In this document: positions 1-6,280 of the stretch, piece by piece
How the letters are laid out: every line of letters starts with the position of its first letter
Position numbering within the stretch: the stretch's first letter is position 1
Assembly: GCA_030598645.1 (NCBI GenBank)
Contig: JAUVPN010000099.1
Coordinates: 1 to 8,669, forward strand
Length of the DNA stretch: 8,669 nucleotides
DNA from: Hyphomicrobium sp.
GTDB taxonomy: Bacteria; Pseudomonadota; Alphaproteobacteria; Rhizobiales; Hyphomicrobiaceae
Direction: 5' to 3'
Translations under genes and position numbers: made by a program
The notes under the pieces: model-generated
The model's database searches: none
What the model was told of the DNA's origin: nothing
Seen by the model: the letters and a program-made list of their open reading frames with translations, nothing else

Positions 1-506
1 AGCAACGAGGAGGCAAGAACGCCGCCGCCATCCAGCAGAACTTCTATCCCGTAATCATCACTTGCGAAATCTGATGCTGCCGCGGGCGCGACGAACTTTA
101 GCAACGAGTTGCCCAAAGCGCGTTGGAGCAGAGCGGCTTGTAGCGAACTATTGGGAACGATGTATGTCGCCGGCTCACCGGCGTCTGCAACATTGTCGTA
201 AGTCAACAGTACCGGCCGCACTCCTGTATTTAACGTCGAGTCGGTGATTTCGATGCGCGTGACGGGCTGCGCTACATCGGCGACCAAAGTCCACAAACCC
301 AATACATCGAGCATGCGTTTGGAGGCGGCTGATAGCGCGAAGGCGCGACTGTCAGCTTTGGGCGCAGCGACTGATGGAACAGCGCGATCGATGAGACCGA
401 TTTTTAGATCTGGACCCAGCGCATGGCTCAAACCACAAGCGAGCGCGAGGCCGCCGAAGCTTGCACCTGAGATGACGACATCAAAGCGGAGCGTTTCAGA
501 CGGCAC
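1..506 (-). CDS. ubiH: UbiH/UbiF/Coq6-family FAD-dependent monooxygenase (N-terminal part; runs off the window)
   Basis: Probable aromatic-ring hydroxylase of ubiquinone biosynthesis; only the first 168 codons are in the window (the family is about 400 residues), so the catalytic middle and C-terminus are not seen. The frame shows an FAD-binding Rossmann start, VVISGASFGGLALA at residues 10-23, an acidic residue closing the second strand (LIDR, D40), then the family hallmarks DSRAFALSAASKRML (52-66), AQPVTRIEITDS (79-90) and LLTYDN (100-105). The start is the GTG at 506: an in-frame TGA lies at 521-519, no other start codon precedes the FAD motif, and GAAGG (minus strand, 520-516) sits nine bases upstream. 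The second glycine of the usual GxGxxG is Ser16 here. It is divergent from tesB. I am sure of the family; which ring position it hydroxylates cannot be told from this part. Confidence 0.88.
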   Translation of the reverse strand, partial: MPSETLRFDVVISGASFGGLALACGLSHALGPDLKIGLIDRAVPSVAAPKADSRAFALSAASKRMLDVLGLWTLVADVAQPVTRIEITDSTLNTGVRPVLLTYDNVADAGEPATYIVPNSSLQAALLQRALGNSLLKFVAPAAASDFASDDYGIEVLLDGGGVLASSL

Positions 507-628
507 GTATCTTGGCCTTCACCCAAACATTATTGCGCGAATTGGCGATGCTTGACACCAATGCCCCGGACACTGCCATTACGCAATCCTTTGCATATTT
601 ACCCCAAAACCAATTCTATGAGGCCACC
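507..628. promoter_or_regulatory. Divergent ubiH / tesB intergenic promoter region
   Basis: These 122 bases separate two divergent start codons, so promoters for both genes should lie here or within the opposing coding ends. On the plus strand a perfect -35 hexamer TTGACA is seen at 552-557. No good -10 lies 16-18 bases later (GCCATT/CCATTA is the best), so the tesB promoter is only a candidate. The tesB ribosome binding site GAGG lies just before its ATG. I found no convincing minus-strand promoter. Confidence 0.4.
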
Positions 629-1528
629 ATGTCCGTCGCCGACACCCCACCCCAAACGGCCCTCGACGCGCTGCTCGCAACTCTTAATCTGCAACAGCTC
701 GAGGACAATCTTTTCCGCGGTGCACGGGGGGACGAAGGTTGGCTACGCGTCTACGGGGGCCAAGTTCTTGGCCAAGCCCTGGTCGCAGCCGCGCGCACCG
801 TCGATGAAACGCGCTCTATCCACTCGCTTCATGGTTACTTTCTGCTCGCGGGCGACCCAAACCGCCCAATTATTTACGATGTCGAACGTATCCGCGACGG
901 TGGTAGCTTCACCACGCGACGGGTCCGGGCCATCCAGCATGGGCGCGCAATTTTTTCAATGAGCGCCTCGTTCCACAAACCGGAAACGGCATTCGATCAT
1001 CAAATCGAGATGCCAAAGGTGCCGAGTCCGCAAGACCTTCCGAACCCTAAGGATCTGCTGGGCGAGCTACTCGAAGCGGTTCCGGCGAACAAACGCGCCT
1101 ACTGGGAACGCGAACGCCCGATCGACATGCGTATCGTCGACGTGTCACGCTACATGAACCGCGACAAGAAGGAGCCGATACAGCACGTGTGGTTGCGGAC
1201 CAACGGCGCGCTGCCCGACGATCCAGTCGTGCACCAGGCCGTGCTCGCATACGCGTCCGACTTCACGCTCCTCGACACGGCGCTCATCGCGCATGGCAAG
1301 CTTTTGTTTGACACCGATATTCAGTTAGCCAGCCTCGACCATGCGTTGTGGTTCCATCGCTCATTCCGCGCCGACGAGTGGATGCTCTATGTTCAAGACA
1401 GCCCTAACGCGCATGGTGCACGCGGATTTTGTCGCGGCAGCGTGTACCGCAGCGATGGCGTACTAGTGGCATCCGTCGCACAAGAAGGACTCATGCGCGT
1501 TCGCGACACAAAGTACGCCGTCAGCTAA
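629..1528 (+). CDS. tesB: Acyl-CoA thioesterase II
   Basis: Hydrolyses acyl-CoA thioesters to free fatty acid and CoA in the cytoplasm; the physiological role of TesB is usually to relieve or recycle acyl-CoA. The 299-residue product is a double-hotdog protein close to the usual length of about 286. The N-terminal hotdog carries VYGGQVLGQAL (41-51) and SLHGYFLLAGDP (66-77). The C-terminal hotdog carries YASDF (208-212), QLASLDHALWFHRSF (232-246) and ASVAQEGLMR (281-290). By alignment with E. coli TesB, the catalytic triad is Asp211, Ser235 (Thr in E. coli) and Gln285. ATG 629 was chosen because GAGG lies five bases upstream and homology begins there; an in-frame ATG at 512 would add 39 residues unlike the family and overlap the divergent promoter. 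No clear terminator follows the stop. Confidence 0.95.
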   Translation: MSVADTPPQTALDALLATLNLQQLEDNLFRGARGDEGWLRVYGGQVLGQALVAAARTVDETRSIHSLHGYFLLAGDPNRPIIYDVERIRDGGSFTTRRVRAIQHGRAIFSMSASFHKPETAFDHQIEMPKVPSPQDLPNPKDLLGELLEAVPANKRAYWERERPIDMRIVDVSRYMNRDKKEPIQHVWLRTNGALPDDPVVHQAVLAYASDFTLLDTALIAHGKLLFDTDIQLASLDHALWFHRSFRADEWMLYVQDSPNAHGARGFCRGSVYRSDGVLVASVAQEGLMRVRDTKYAVS

Positions 1529-1857
1529 GCGCCTCCTCAAAGGACAGAACCGCTGACACCGAATCCACTGTGGAAGATCATCCATCGGTGCCATTGCCAG
1601 CGATGGCAGCCTCGCCTCTAGGCTGGTCCTCAGGTTCACGATCGGACTGCAGCCGGGTTTGGAAAAAAGTGGACGACGGCAGCGATCAGACGGAGATCGG
1701 TCCAGAAGCCTACCCAGAGCTACGGGCAGGCAGCCAGCGGATCTAGTCGCGGCCCCCGGGGCGGTGTTCGCTCAGACCTGCTTCCCACCAAGACCGCTTG
1801 TGGGTTCCATGCGTCCTGTGTCCCAAGAAATTAAAGGCACGCCCAAAAGAATTGCAC

Positions 1858-1874
1858 TGCACAAGCCTTGTGCA
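1858..1874. promoter_or_regulatory. Probable NtrC binding site (upstream activating sequence)
   Basis: A perfect 17-base palindrome, TGCACAA-gcc-TTGTGCA, fits the enteric NtrC operator pattern TGCAC-N7-GTGCA exactly. Its centre (1866) is about 138 bases upstream of the -12 element of the sigma-54-type promoter, a normal distance for a looping activator. NtrC control of glnK-amtB operons is well established in proteobacteria. A second, partly overlapping half-like TTGCAC sits immediately to the left (1852-1857). NtrC binding here is inferred from the motif and its placement. Confidence 0.68.
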
Positions 1875-1947
1875 TGCAGGCTAATTTGCCTATTTTTTAG
1901 GCGCAACCAACCGACGTGTTGCCGCCGTGCGCGCCCTATGCTGAAGA

Positions 1948-1976
1948 ATTAGGCAGCTATTTCAAGTTATTAGGCA
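1948..1976 (+). repeat. Paired direct repeats ATTAGGCA, 21 bases apart
   Basis: ATTAGGCA occurs at 1948-1955 and again at 1969-1976, a start-to-start spacing of 21 bases, or two helical turns. A third partial copy, TTAGGC, is at 1897-1902. The pair lies just upstream of the sigma-54-type promoter and overlaps the IHF-like site. The same-face spacing suggests a protein binding site, but I know of no regulator that matches it. Confidence 0.45.
1960..1972 (+). promoter_or_regulatory. Candidate IHF binding site
   Basis: TTTCAAGTTATTA matches the IHF consensus WATCAANNNNTTR at all specified positions but one (the second, T instead of A). It lies between the NtrC-like palindrome and the sigma-54-type promoter, where IHF commonly bends DNA to bring the activator to the polymerase. 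Such a degenerate motif can arise by chance; the position is what makes it credible. Confidence 0.45.
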
Positions 1977-1989
1977 CCTGAGCCCGACC

Positions 1990-2005
1990 TGGCACGCCTC
2001 TTGAC
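1990..2005 (+). promoter_or_regulatory. Probable sigma-54 (RpoN) promoter of glnK-amtB
   Basis: TGGCACG, four bases, then TTGAC: the -24 block is perfect (GG at 1991-1992) and the -12 block is at the right distance but reads TTGA instead of TTGC, one mismatch at a key position. The predicted transcription start is near 2016, giving a leader of about 97 bases. The adjacent NtrC-like and IHF-like sites support nitrogen-starvation control. The overlapping TTGACT (2001-2006) could instead be a sigma-70 -35 box, but its matching -10 region (CATCGC) is poor. Confidence 0.6.
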
Positions 2006-2037
2006 TCTCCCTTCTTCGGCCATCATCGCTCACTTGA

Positions 2038-2451
<414 letters not shown>

Positions 2452-2514
2452 ATGGGCTTGACCACCCGGTCAAGTCACGTCCAACCCGACATCACGGAAC
2501 GGGAGTTCGCAATC

Positions 2515-3837
2515 ATGAAATTCAACTTTTTAGCGCGCCTTGCGGTCTCGGCCAGCACGGCAGCCGCTGTTTCCCTTTTGACTGCGCTACCCACGCTCGC
2601 TCAGGAAGCGGCGGCGGAAGCACCAAAGCTCGACACCGGAGATACGGCGTGGATGCTCACCTGCACGGCACTCGTATTGATGATGACCATCCCCGGCCTT
2701 GCCTGCTTCTATGCCGGCATGGTTCGCAAGAAAAACGTGCTCTCGGTAATGATGCAGGTGTTTGCGACCTGCTGCCTCATGACCATCTTGTGGATGGTTG
2801 TCGGCTACTCCTTGGCCTTTAGCGATGGCGGCGGTTGGAACACCTATGTCGGCGGATTGAGCAAGGTCTTGCTCGCTGGCATGGGTAAGGAGAGTATGAC
2901 AGGCACGATCCCTGAGTCGGTCTTCATGACCTTCCAAATGACGTTCGCTATCATCACGCCAGCGCTTATTGTAGGCGCCATCGTCGACCGTATGAAATTC
3001 TCGACGATGCTAGTGTTCATGGCTGTGTGGCTGATCGTTGTTTATGCCCCTGTTTGTCACTGGGTATGGGGTGGCGGCTTCCTTGCCGATGACGGCGTGC
3101 TCGACTTCGCAGGCGGTACCGTGGTGCACATCAATGCCGGTATTGCCGGTCTCGTGGCGGCCATCGTGCTTGGCAGGCGCAAGGGATATGGTCAAGAAAA
3201 CATGGCCCCCTTCAACTTGACGCTAACCGTTATTGGCGCGTCTCTGTTGTGGGTCGGCTGGTTCGGTTTCAATGCCGGTTCGGCGGTTGCAGCAAACGAA
3301 TCTGCGGGAATGGCTATGGCCGTTACGCAAATTGCAACGGCGGCGGCAGCACTAGCCTGGATGTTTTCGGAGTGGCTCGTGCACGGTAAACCAAGTGTAC
3401 TCGGCATAGCATCTGGTGCGATCGCCGGCCTCGTTGCCATCACGCCAGCATCTGGCTTCGTCGATCCCAAGGGCGCACTCGTAATTGGTCTGGTAGCCGG
3501 CATCGGTTGCTACATCTTCGCGACAGGCGTCAAGAGAGCGCTGGGCTACGACGATAGCCTCGACGTTTTCGGCGTGCACGCGATCGGCGGCATCATCGGC
3601 GCCATCCTGACGGGCGTATTCGCAGTAGAAGCGATCGGCGGCACCGCGGGTCTGCTTGAGGGCAACTTTGCTCAAGTAGGTATCCAAGTCTGGGGCGTCA
3701 TGGCGACGATCATCTGGAGCGCTGTCGCTACCTTCGTTATCCTCATGGTGCTCAAGGCGATCATGGGTATCCGGGTTACCGACACTCAGGAGATGCAAGG
3801 TCTCGACCTCGCTTTGCATGACGAGTCGTTACATTAG
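2515..3837 (+). CDS. amtB: Ammonium channel AmtB
   Basis: Inner-membrane trimeric ammonium transporter, partner of GlnK. The 440-residue product has an N-terminal signal peptide (basic start, hydrophobic 9-28, likely cleavage after TLA at residue 29), then the usual run of about eleven membrane helices. Key pore residues align with E. coli AmtB at a constant offset of 37: Phe144 and Phe252 (phenyl gate), Trp185, Asp197 (in LDFAGG), Ser256, and the twin histidines His205 (VVHINAG) and His355 (DVFGVHAIGG). ATG 2515 is preferred because it begins the signal peptide and has GGGAG nine bases upstream; an in-frame ATG at 2452, abutting the glnK stop, would add 21 polar residues. The 63-base gap to glnK suits an operon. 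A terminator pair follows. Confidence 0.96.
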   Translation: MKFNFLARLAVSASTAAAVSLLTALPTLAQEAAAEAPKLDTGDTAWMLTCTALVLMMTIPGLACFYAGMVRKKNVLSVMMQVFATCCLMTILWMVVGYSLAFSDGGGWNTYVGGLSKVLLAGMGKESMTGTIPESVFMTFQMTFAIITPALIVGAIVDRMKFSTMLVFMAVWLIVVYAPVCHWVWGGGFLADDGVLDFAGGTVVHINAGIAGLVAAIVLGRRKGYGQENMAPFNLTLTVIGASLLWVGWFGFNAGSAVAANESAGMAMAVTQIATAAAALAWMFSEWLVHGKPSVLGIASGAIAGLVAITPASGFVDPKGALVIGLVAGIGCYIFATGVKRALGYDDSLDVFGVHAIGGIIGAILTGVFAVEAIGGTAGLLEGNFAQVGIQVWGVMATIIWSAVATFVILMVLKAIMGIRVTDTQEMQGLDLALHDESLH

Positions 3838-3844
3838 GCTCACA

Positions 3845-3877
3845 GCGCTGCGGACCGGTTCGTCCAGCCCGCAGCGC
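3845..3877 (+). terminator. First hairpin after amtB (terminator-like)
   Basis: Seven bases after the amtB stop, GCGCTGCGG (3845-3853) pairs perfectly with CCGCAGCGC (3869-3877), with a further short inner pairing possible (GGAC with GTCC). The tail GCCGTTCTTATTG is only weakly T-rich, so termination by this element alone would be partial. It may instead protect the 3' end of the message. Confidence 0.5.
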
Positions 3878-3929
3878 GCCGTTCTTATTGATAACTGAGC
3901 GTGCGCCTCCCCTAGGCATGCTCCTACTC

Positions 3930-3962
3930 GGCCCGGATGCTTCGGCAGTCCGGGCCATTTTT
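3930..3962 (+). terminator. Strong intrinsic terminator of glnK-amtB
   Basis: GGCCCGGA (3930-3937) pairs perfectly with TCCGGGCC (3949-3956), and inside it TGC-TTCG-GCA adds a UUCG-tetraloop stem with one bulged G. A run of five T follows at 3958-3962. This is a textbook rho-independent terminator for plus-strand transcription; on the minus strand there is no T-run, so it would not serve the converging L,D-transpeptidase gene equally well. Confidence 0.88.
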
Positions 3963-4009
3963 ATCATCCACCCTGGGCAATAGCTGCGGCGTCATCCTCT
4001 ACCCAGCAT

Positions 4010-4546
4010 TCACGCAGTAATCCGAAGCACGCTGCGCCGTGTTATTCGCTCCAGTAGACGAAGCAAATGGGGCAGGCGCAACGCGACGCAGCCGGCGGTT
4101 GGCGTTATTCCAGGCTTAGCGACGTGCATGAAAATGGCGCTCCCCCGCCCTCGAATGCAGGGGCGCTGATTGTGGCTCATCACCACAATCACATCGTAAA
4201 GATGGTCGTCGCGCCACAGGTATTCGGCGCTAGCCGGGTAAGGATGGCAAACTTGTCGGTTATAGTTACGGTCGGGCGGATCGTCGCACCACCCATCAGC
4301 CATGCGCAGCGGCGTCAACGGCAAATGGCTGCGCGGTCGAGCCAAGCGATCGGCGCGGTAAAACGCCTTGCGGAGCATGAAGGCTCCGACCGGAGTGGCG
4401 CCATCCCCCTCCCGCTTATTTGTGCTGCGGCCCGACCAGCCAAGCGCGCAAGGAAACCGCAGGTTTCCACAAATGATGATGCCAACGGTTTCTCGCGCGG
4501 ACAGGCCCCGCACGATGAGTTGTACTCCATCAGCTCGTGTCTTCAT
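4010..4546 (-). CDS. L,D-transpeptidase (YkuD) catalytic-domain protein
   Basis: Probable peptidoglycan L,D-transpeptidase or related YkuD-fold enzyme of 178 residues. Family marks are GATPVGAFML (49-58), GWCDDPPDRNYNR (85-97), YPASAEYLWRDDHLYDVIVV (103-122) and the active-site block GRGSAIFMHVAKPG...TAGCVAL (133-156), with His141 and the catalytic cysteine Cys153. The block is the short variant common in alphaproteobacteria, not the long HGC form of classical Ldts. No signal peptide is evident at the N-terminus, so export is unclear; a start further downstream would not fix this. It converges on amtB and diverges from the cenR-like gene (107 bases between starts). The ribosome binding site is weak (GGGAA). 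Substrate and whether it makes crosslinks or attaches proteins cannot be told. Confidence 0.85.
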   Translation of the reverse strand: MKTRADGVQLIVRGLSARETVGIIICGNLRFPCALGWSGRSTNKREGDGATPVGAFMLRKAFYRADRLARPRSHLPLTPLRMADGWCDDPPDRNYNRQVCHPYPASAEYLWRDDHLYDVIVVMSHNQRPCIRGRGSAIFMHVAKPGITPTAGCVALRLPHLLRLLERITRRSVLRITA

Positions 4547-4653
4547 TGGAGGTTCCCAACACCCGTGCTATTCGCTTGCCCTAACCGAAAACCAAAAAAC
4601 GGCCCTGAAGGACATTAGGTTCTAAGGCCAAGTTGGCACCGGAGCGACCTAGC
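4547..4653. promoter_or_regulatory. Divergent L,D-transpeptidase / cenR-like promoter region
   Basis: These 107 bases lie between two divergent start codons, so both promoters, and possibly an autoregulatory operator for the response regulator, should be here. I see a small inverted repeat, TTAG-GTT-CTAA (4615-4625), and one CtrA-like half, CTAACC (4581-4586), but no complete CtrA site and no clear sigma-70 pair on either strand. Confidence 0.4.
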
Positions 4654-5340
4654 ATGAGCACAGCGCGTAAGGTTCTCATCGTTGACGACGACGAGGATCT
4701 CCGTGATTCCCTAAAAGACCAATTAATCCTTCACGACGAGTTCGATGTGACGACAGCCGGCATAGCTGCCGACGGCATAGAGTTAGCAAAATCCGATCAC
4801 TTCGACCTCGTTGTGTTTGACGTCTCTCTGCCTGATATGGATGGCCGAGAGGCTGTTCGACTGTTGCGAAAGTCTGGCTTCAAGACACCGATTGTTATGC
4901 TGACTGGCAATGTGTCGGATGCCGATCAGATCCTCGGCCTTGATGCCGGCGCAAACGACTACGTCACGAAGCCTTTCAAATTTGCTGTCCTCCTCGCGCG
5001 CATTCGCGCGCAGCTACGTCAGCATGAGCAGAGTGAGGACGCCGTATTCGGCATCGGACAATATACTTTCAAGCCTGCTTCTAAACTTTTGGTCGACGAG
5101 AAGGGCGCAAAGATCCGCCTCACCGAAAAAGAAACTTCGATTCTCAAGTACCTCTACCGTTCGGGTGATAAGGTCGTTTCACGGGAGCTGCTTCTGCACG
5201 AGGTGTGGGGTTATAACGCAGGCGTCACAACACATACGCTTGAAACCCACATCTACCGGCTGCGCCAGAAAATCGAGAAGGACCCGTCCAATGCGGAGCT
5301 CCTAGTCACGGAGACCGGTGGATACAAGCTCGTGCCCTGA
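4654..5340 (+). CDS. cenR: OmpR-family response regulator, CenR-like
   Basis: DNA-binding response regulator of 228 residues. The receiver domain (about 6-122) has the acidic pocket Asp11/Asp12, phospho-acceptor Asp56 (in VVFDVSLPDMDG), Thr84 (MLTG) and Lys106 (TKPF). The winged-helix effector domain (about 135-228) has LTEKETSILKYLY, SRELLLHEVWGYN, ETHIYRLRQKIE and the closing TGGYKLVP. The linker RIRAQLRQHEQSEDAVF (117-132) and overall sequence closely resemble the alphaproteobacterial CenR group, an essential envelope regulator in Caulobacter; naming it so is from memory. No histidine kinase is adjacent, as expected for CenR. ATG 4654 has GGAG nine bases upstream; an in-frame TTG at 4633 would add seven residues and is less likely. 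The small CNMP-fold gene follows 117 bases later. Confidence 0.87.
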   Translation: MSTARKVLIVDDDEDLRDSLKDQLILHDEFDVTTAGIAADGIELAKSDHFDLVVFDVSLPDMDGREAVRLLRKSGFKTPIVMLTGNVSDADQILGLDAGANDYVTKPFKFAVLLARIRAQLRQHEQSEDAVFGIGQYTFKPASKLLVDEKGAKIRLTEKETSILKYLYRSGDKVVSRELLLHEVWGYNAGVTTHTLETHIYRLRQKIEKDPSNAELLVTETGGYKLVP

Positions 5341-5457
5341 CCGCAAAGCAATCCCCGGTGAAAATCCGTCGGGACCATCTGGACCGGTCCTTGCGAATCG
5401 CACGATTCTTCGGGTTATCGTGTCCGGGCCTTCGCGGAACGGACTTTGGCTCGGCCA

Positions 5458-5985
5458 ATGCATTTCTATGCCCAACACGCTCGAAATGGGAGAAGACAAA
5501 TTTCTGATGATCAACTTGTCAAACAGCTTGCACGCGTGCAGTTGTTCCGTGGGCTGACACCGCTGCAAATCTCAAGAATCGCTCGATGTGCTGAACGGGT
5601 CATATACGATCCTGGAACAATAATCATAGAAGAGAACGCAGAAGGTAACGCCGCGGTTCTGATCGTTTCCGGTGTAACTATCCGCGTAAGTGGACCAGAA
5701 CTAAAGTCGCGCCCTGAGCCCATCGCCGAAGGATCACTGCTTGGCGAATTCGCCATGCTGGTCGAGACGACTTATAGTTCGACCGTAGTTGCCCAAAGCC
5801 CGGTACGTGCACTGCGCTTCACACGACACGAGCTTCACGCTCAGATTGCTGAGGATCGTGATTTCGCCGACCGTCCCGTACAGAAGATTGCCCGGCGTTT
5901 ATCGCGTATGGCAGACGAGCTGCGCCAGATCGATACGATGCTGTCAGGCTCGAGCGGCGCGACCGCTTCCGTACCCGCTCACTGA
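5458..5985 (+). CDS. Stand-alone cyclic-nucleotide-binding-fold protein
   Basis: A single CRP-like sensor domain of 175 residues with no DNA-binding HTH after it: the C-terminus is a basic/acidic helix (144-160) and a Ser/Ala tail. The jelly-roll covers about 25-135, beginning at LARVQLFRGL and including YDPGTIIIEENAEGNAAVLIVSG. The phosphate-binding cassette reads GSLLGEFAMLVETTYSSTVVA (92-112): Gly96 and Glu97 are kept, but the arginine that normally holds the cyclic phosphate is Tyr106. Binding of cAMP or cGMP is therefore doubtful. The start is uncertain: ATG 5458 is given, but an in-frame TTG at 5446 has a better-placed GGAAC. It follows the cenR-like gene on the same strand and may be co-transcribed. 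Function unknown. Confidence 0.75.
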   Translation: MHFYAQHARNGRRQISDDQLVKQLARVQLFRGLTPLQISRIARCAERVIYDPGTIIIEENAEGNAAVLIVSGVTIRVSGPELKSRPEPIAEGSLLGEFAMLVETTYSSTVVAQSPVRALRFTRHELHAQIAEDRDFADRPVQKIARRLSRMADELRQIDTMLSGSSGATASVPAH

Positions 5986-6280
5986 CCCTAATGTGAACAC
6001 ACTAACGAATAACGCCCAACCCCGGGGGGAGGGGTTGGGCGCGAGAGCGCTTACGCGCGTGGTGCCGGGAGGGAAGCCGACACCCCAGGTGATGCCGTTC
6101 GGCTAGACGGGGGGCACTACCGAATACAGGGTGACACCACCTGACTCCTTCCAGTTAAGCGCAAGATTGCCAAGTTCAATAGAGCCCACACGGGGATATC
6201 ACAAAAAGTTTATCGCCGCTCCGGGCTTTTCCCCAGATCAGGCGTTGCCAAGCGTCCAAACAGCCACACTTTGCTTCGCG
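5986..6280. other. Unexplained gap between the CNMP-fold gene and lolA
   Basis: These 295 bases lie between two converging genes. The left part is very GC-rich and structured (see the hairpin at 6013-6041), directly followed by a second small stem GCGC-GAGA-GCGC (6039-6050) with a GNRA-type loop. On the minus strand a short stretch (6198-6103) reads like a protein tail, with ELGNLALNWKESGGVTLYS before a TAG, but an in-frame TGA lies just upstream and there is no good start, so it is at most a gene remnant. No known riboswitch, SRP, 6S or tRNA pattern is recognised. Confidence 0.5.
6013..6041. terminator. GC-rich hairpin between converging genes
   Basis: CGCCCAACCCC (6013-6023) pairs perfectly over 11 bases with GGGGTTGGGCG (6031-6041) around a G-rich loop of seven. 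It begins 28 bases after the CNMP-fold gene stop. On the plus strand no T-run follows; on the minus strand the tail reads TTATTCGTTAG, weakly T-rich. It may end transcription from both sides, but efficient intrinsic termination is not assured. Confidence 0.5.

Noticed and set aside
512..628. Upstream in-frame extension of tesB from an ATG at 512
   Set aside because: The extra 39 residues do not resemble TesB, would cover the divergent promoter region, and lack a good ribosome binding site, while ATG 629 has GAGG at the right distance.
1429..1952. Open frames across the tesB 3' end and the following gap
   Set aside because: Their translations are Arg/Ser/Pro-rich with no recognisable family, overlap tesB out of frame, and have no convincing ribosome binding site.
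2452..2514. amtB start at the ATG abutting the glnK stop
   Set aside because: It would put 21 polar residues before the signal peptide; ATG 2515 begins the signal peptide and has its own Shine-Dalgarno sequence.
4067..4625. Plus-strand frames opposite the L,D-transpeptidase
   Set aside because: They are complements of a gene with clear family motifs and themselves resemble nothing.
5422..5444. Terminator-like stem GTCCG/CGGAC before the CNMP-fold gene
   Set aside because: Only five base pairs around a 13-base loop with three T after it; too weak to call.
6026..6033. A KOPS-like octamer GGGGAGGG (FtsK-orienting sequence)
   Set aside because: It matches GGGNAGGG, but a single copy in 8.7 kb of GC-rich DNA is expected by chance and it lies inside a hairpin loop and arm.
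6061..6100. A cobalamin-riboswitch-like GGGAAGCCG
   Set aside because: Only this short core fits; the following CCGGTG-type pairing and the B12 box are missing, and no cobalamin gene is near.
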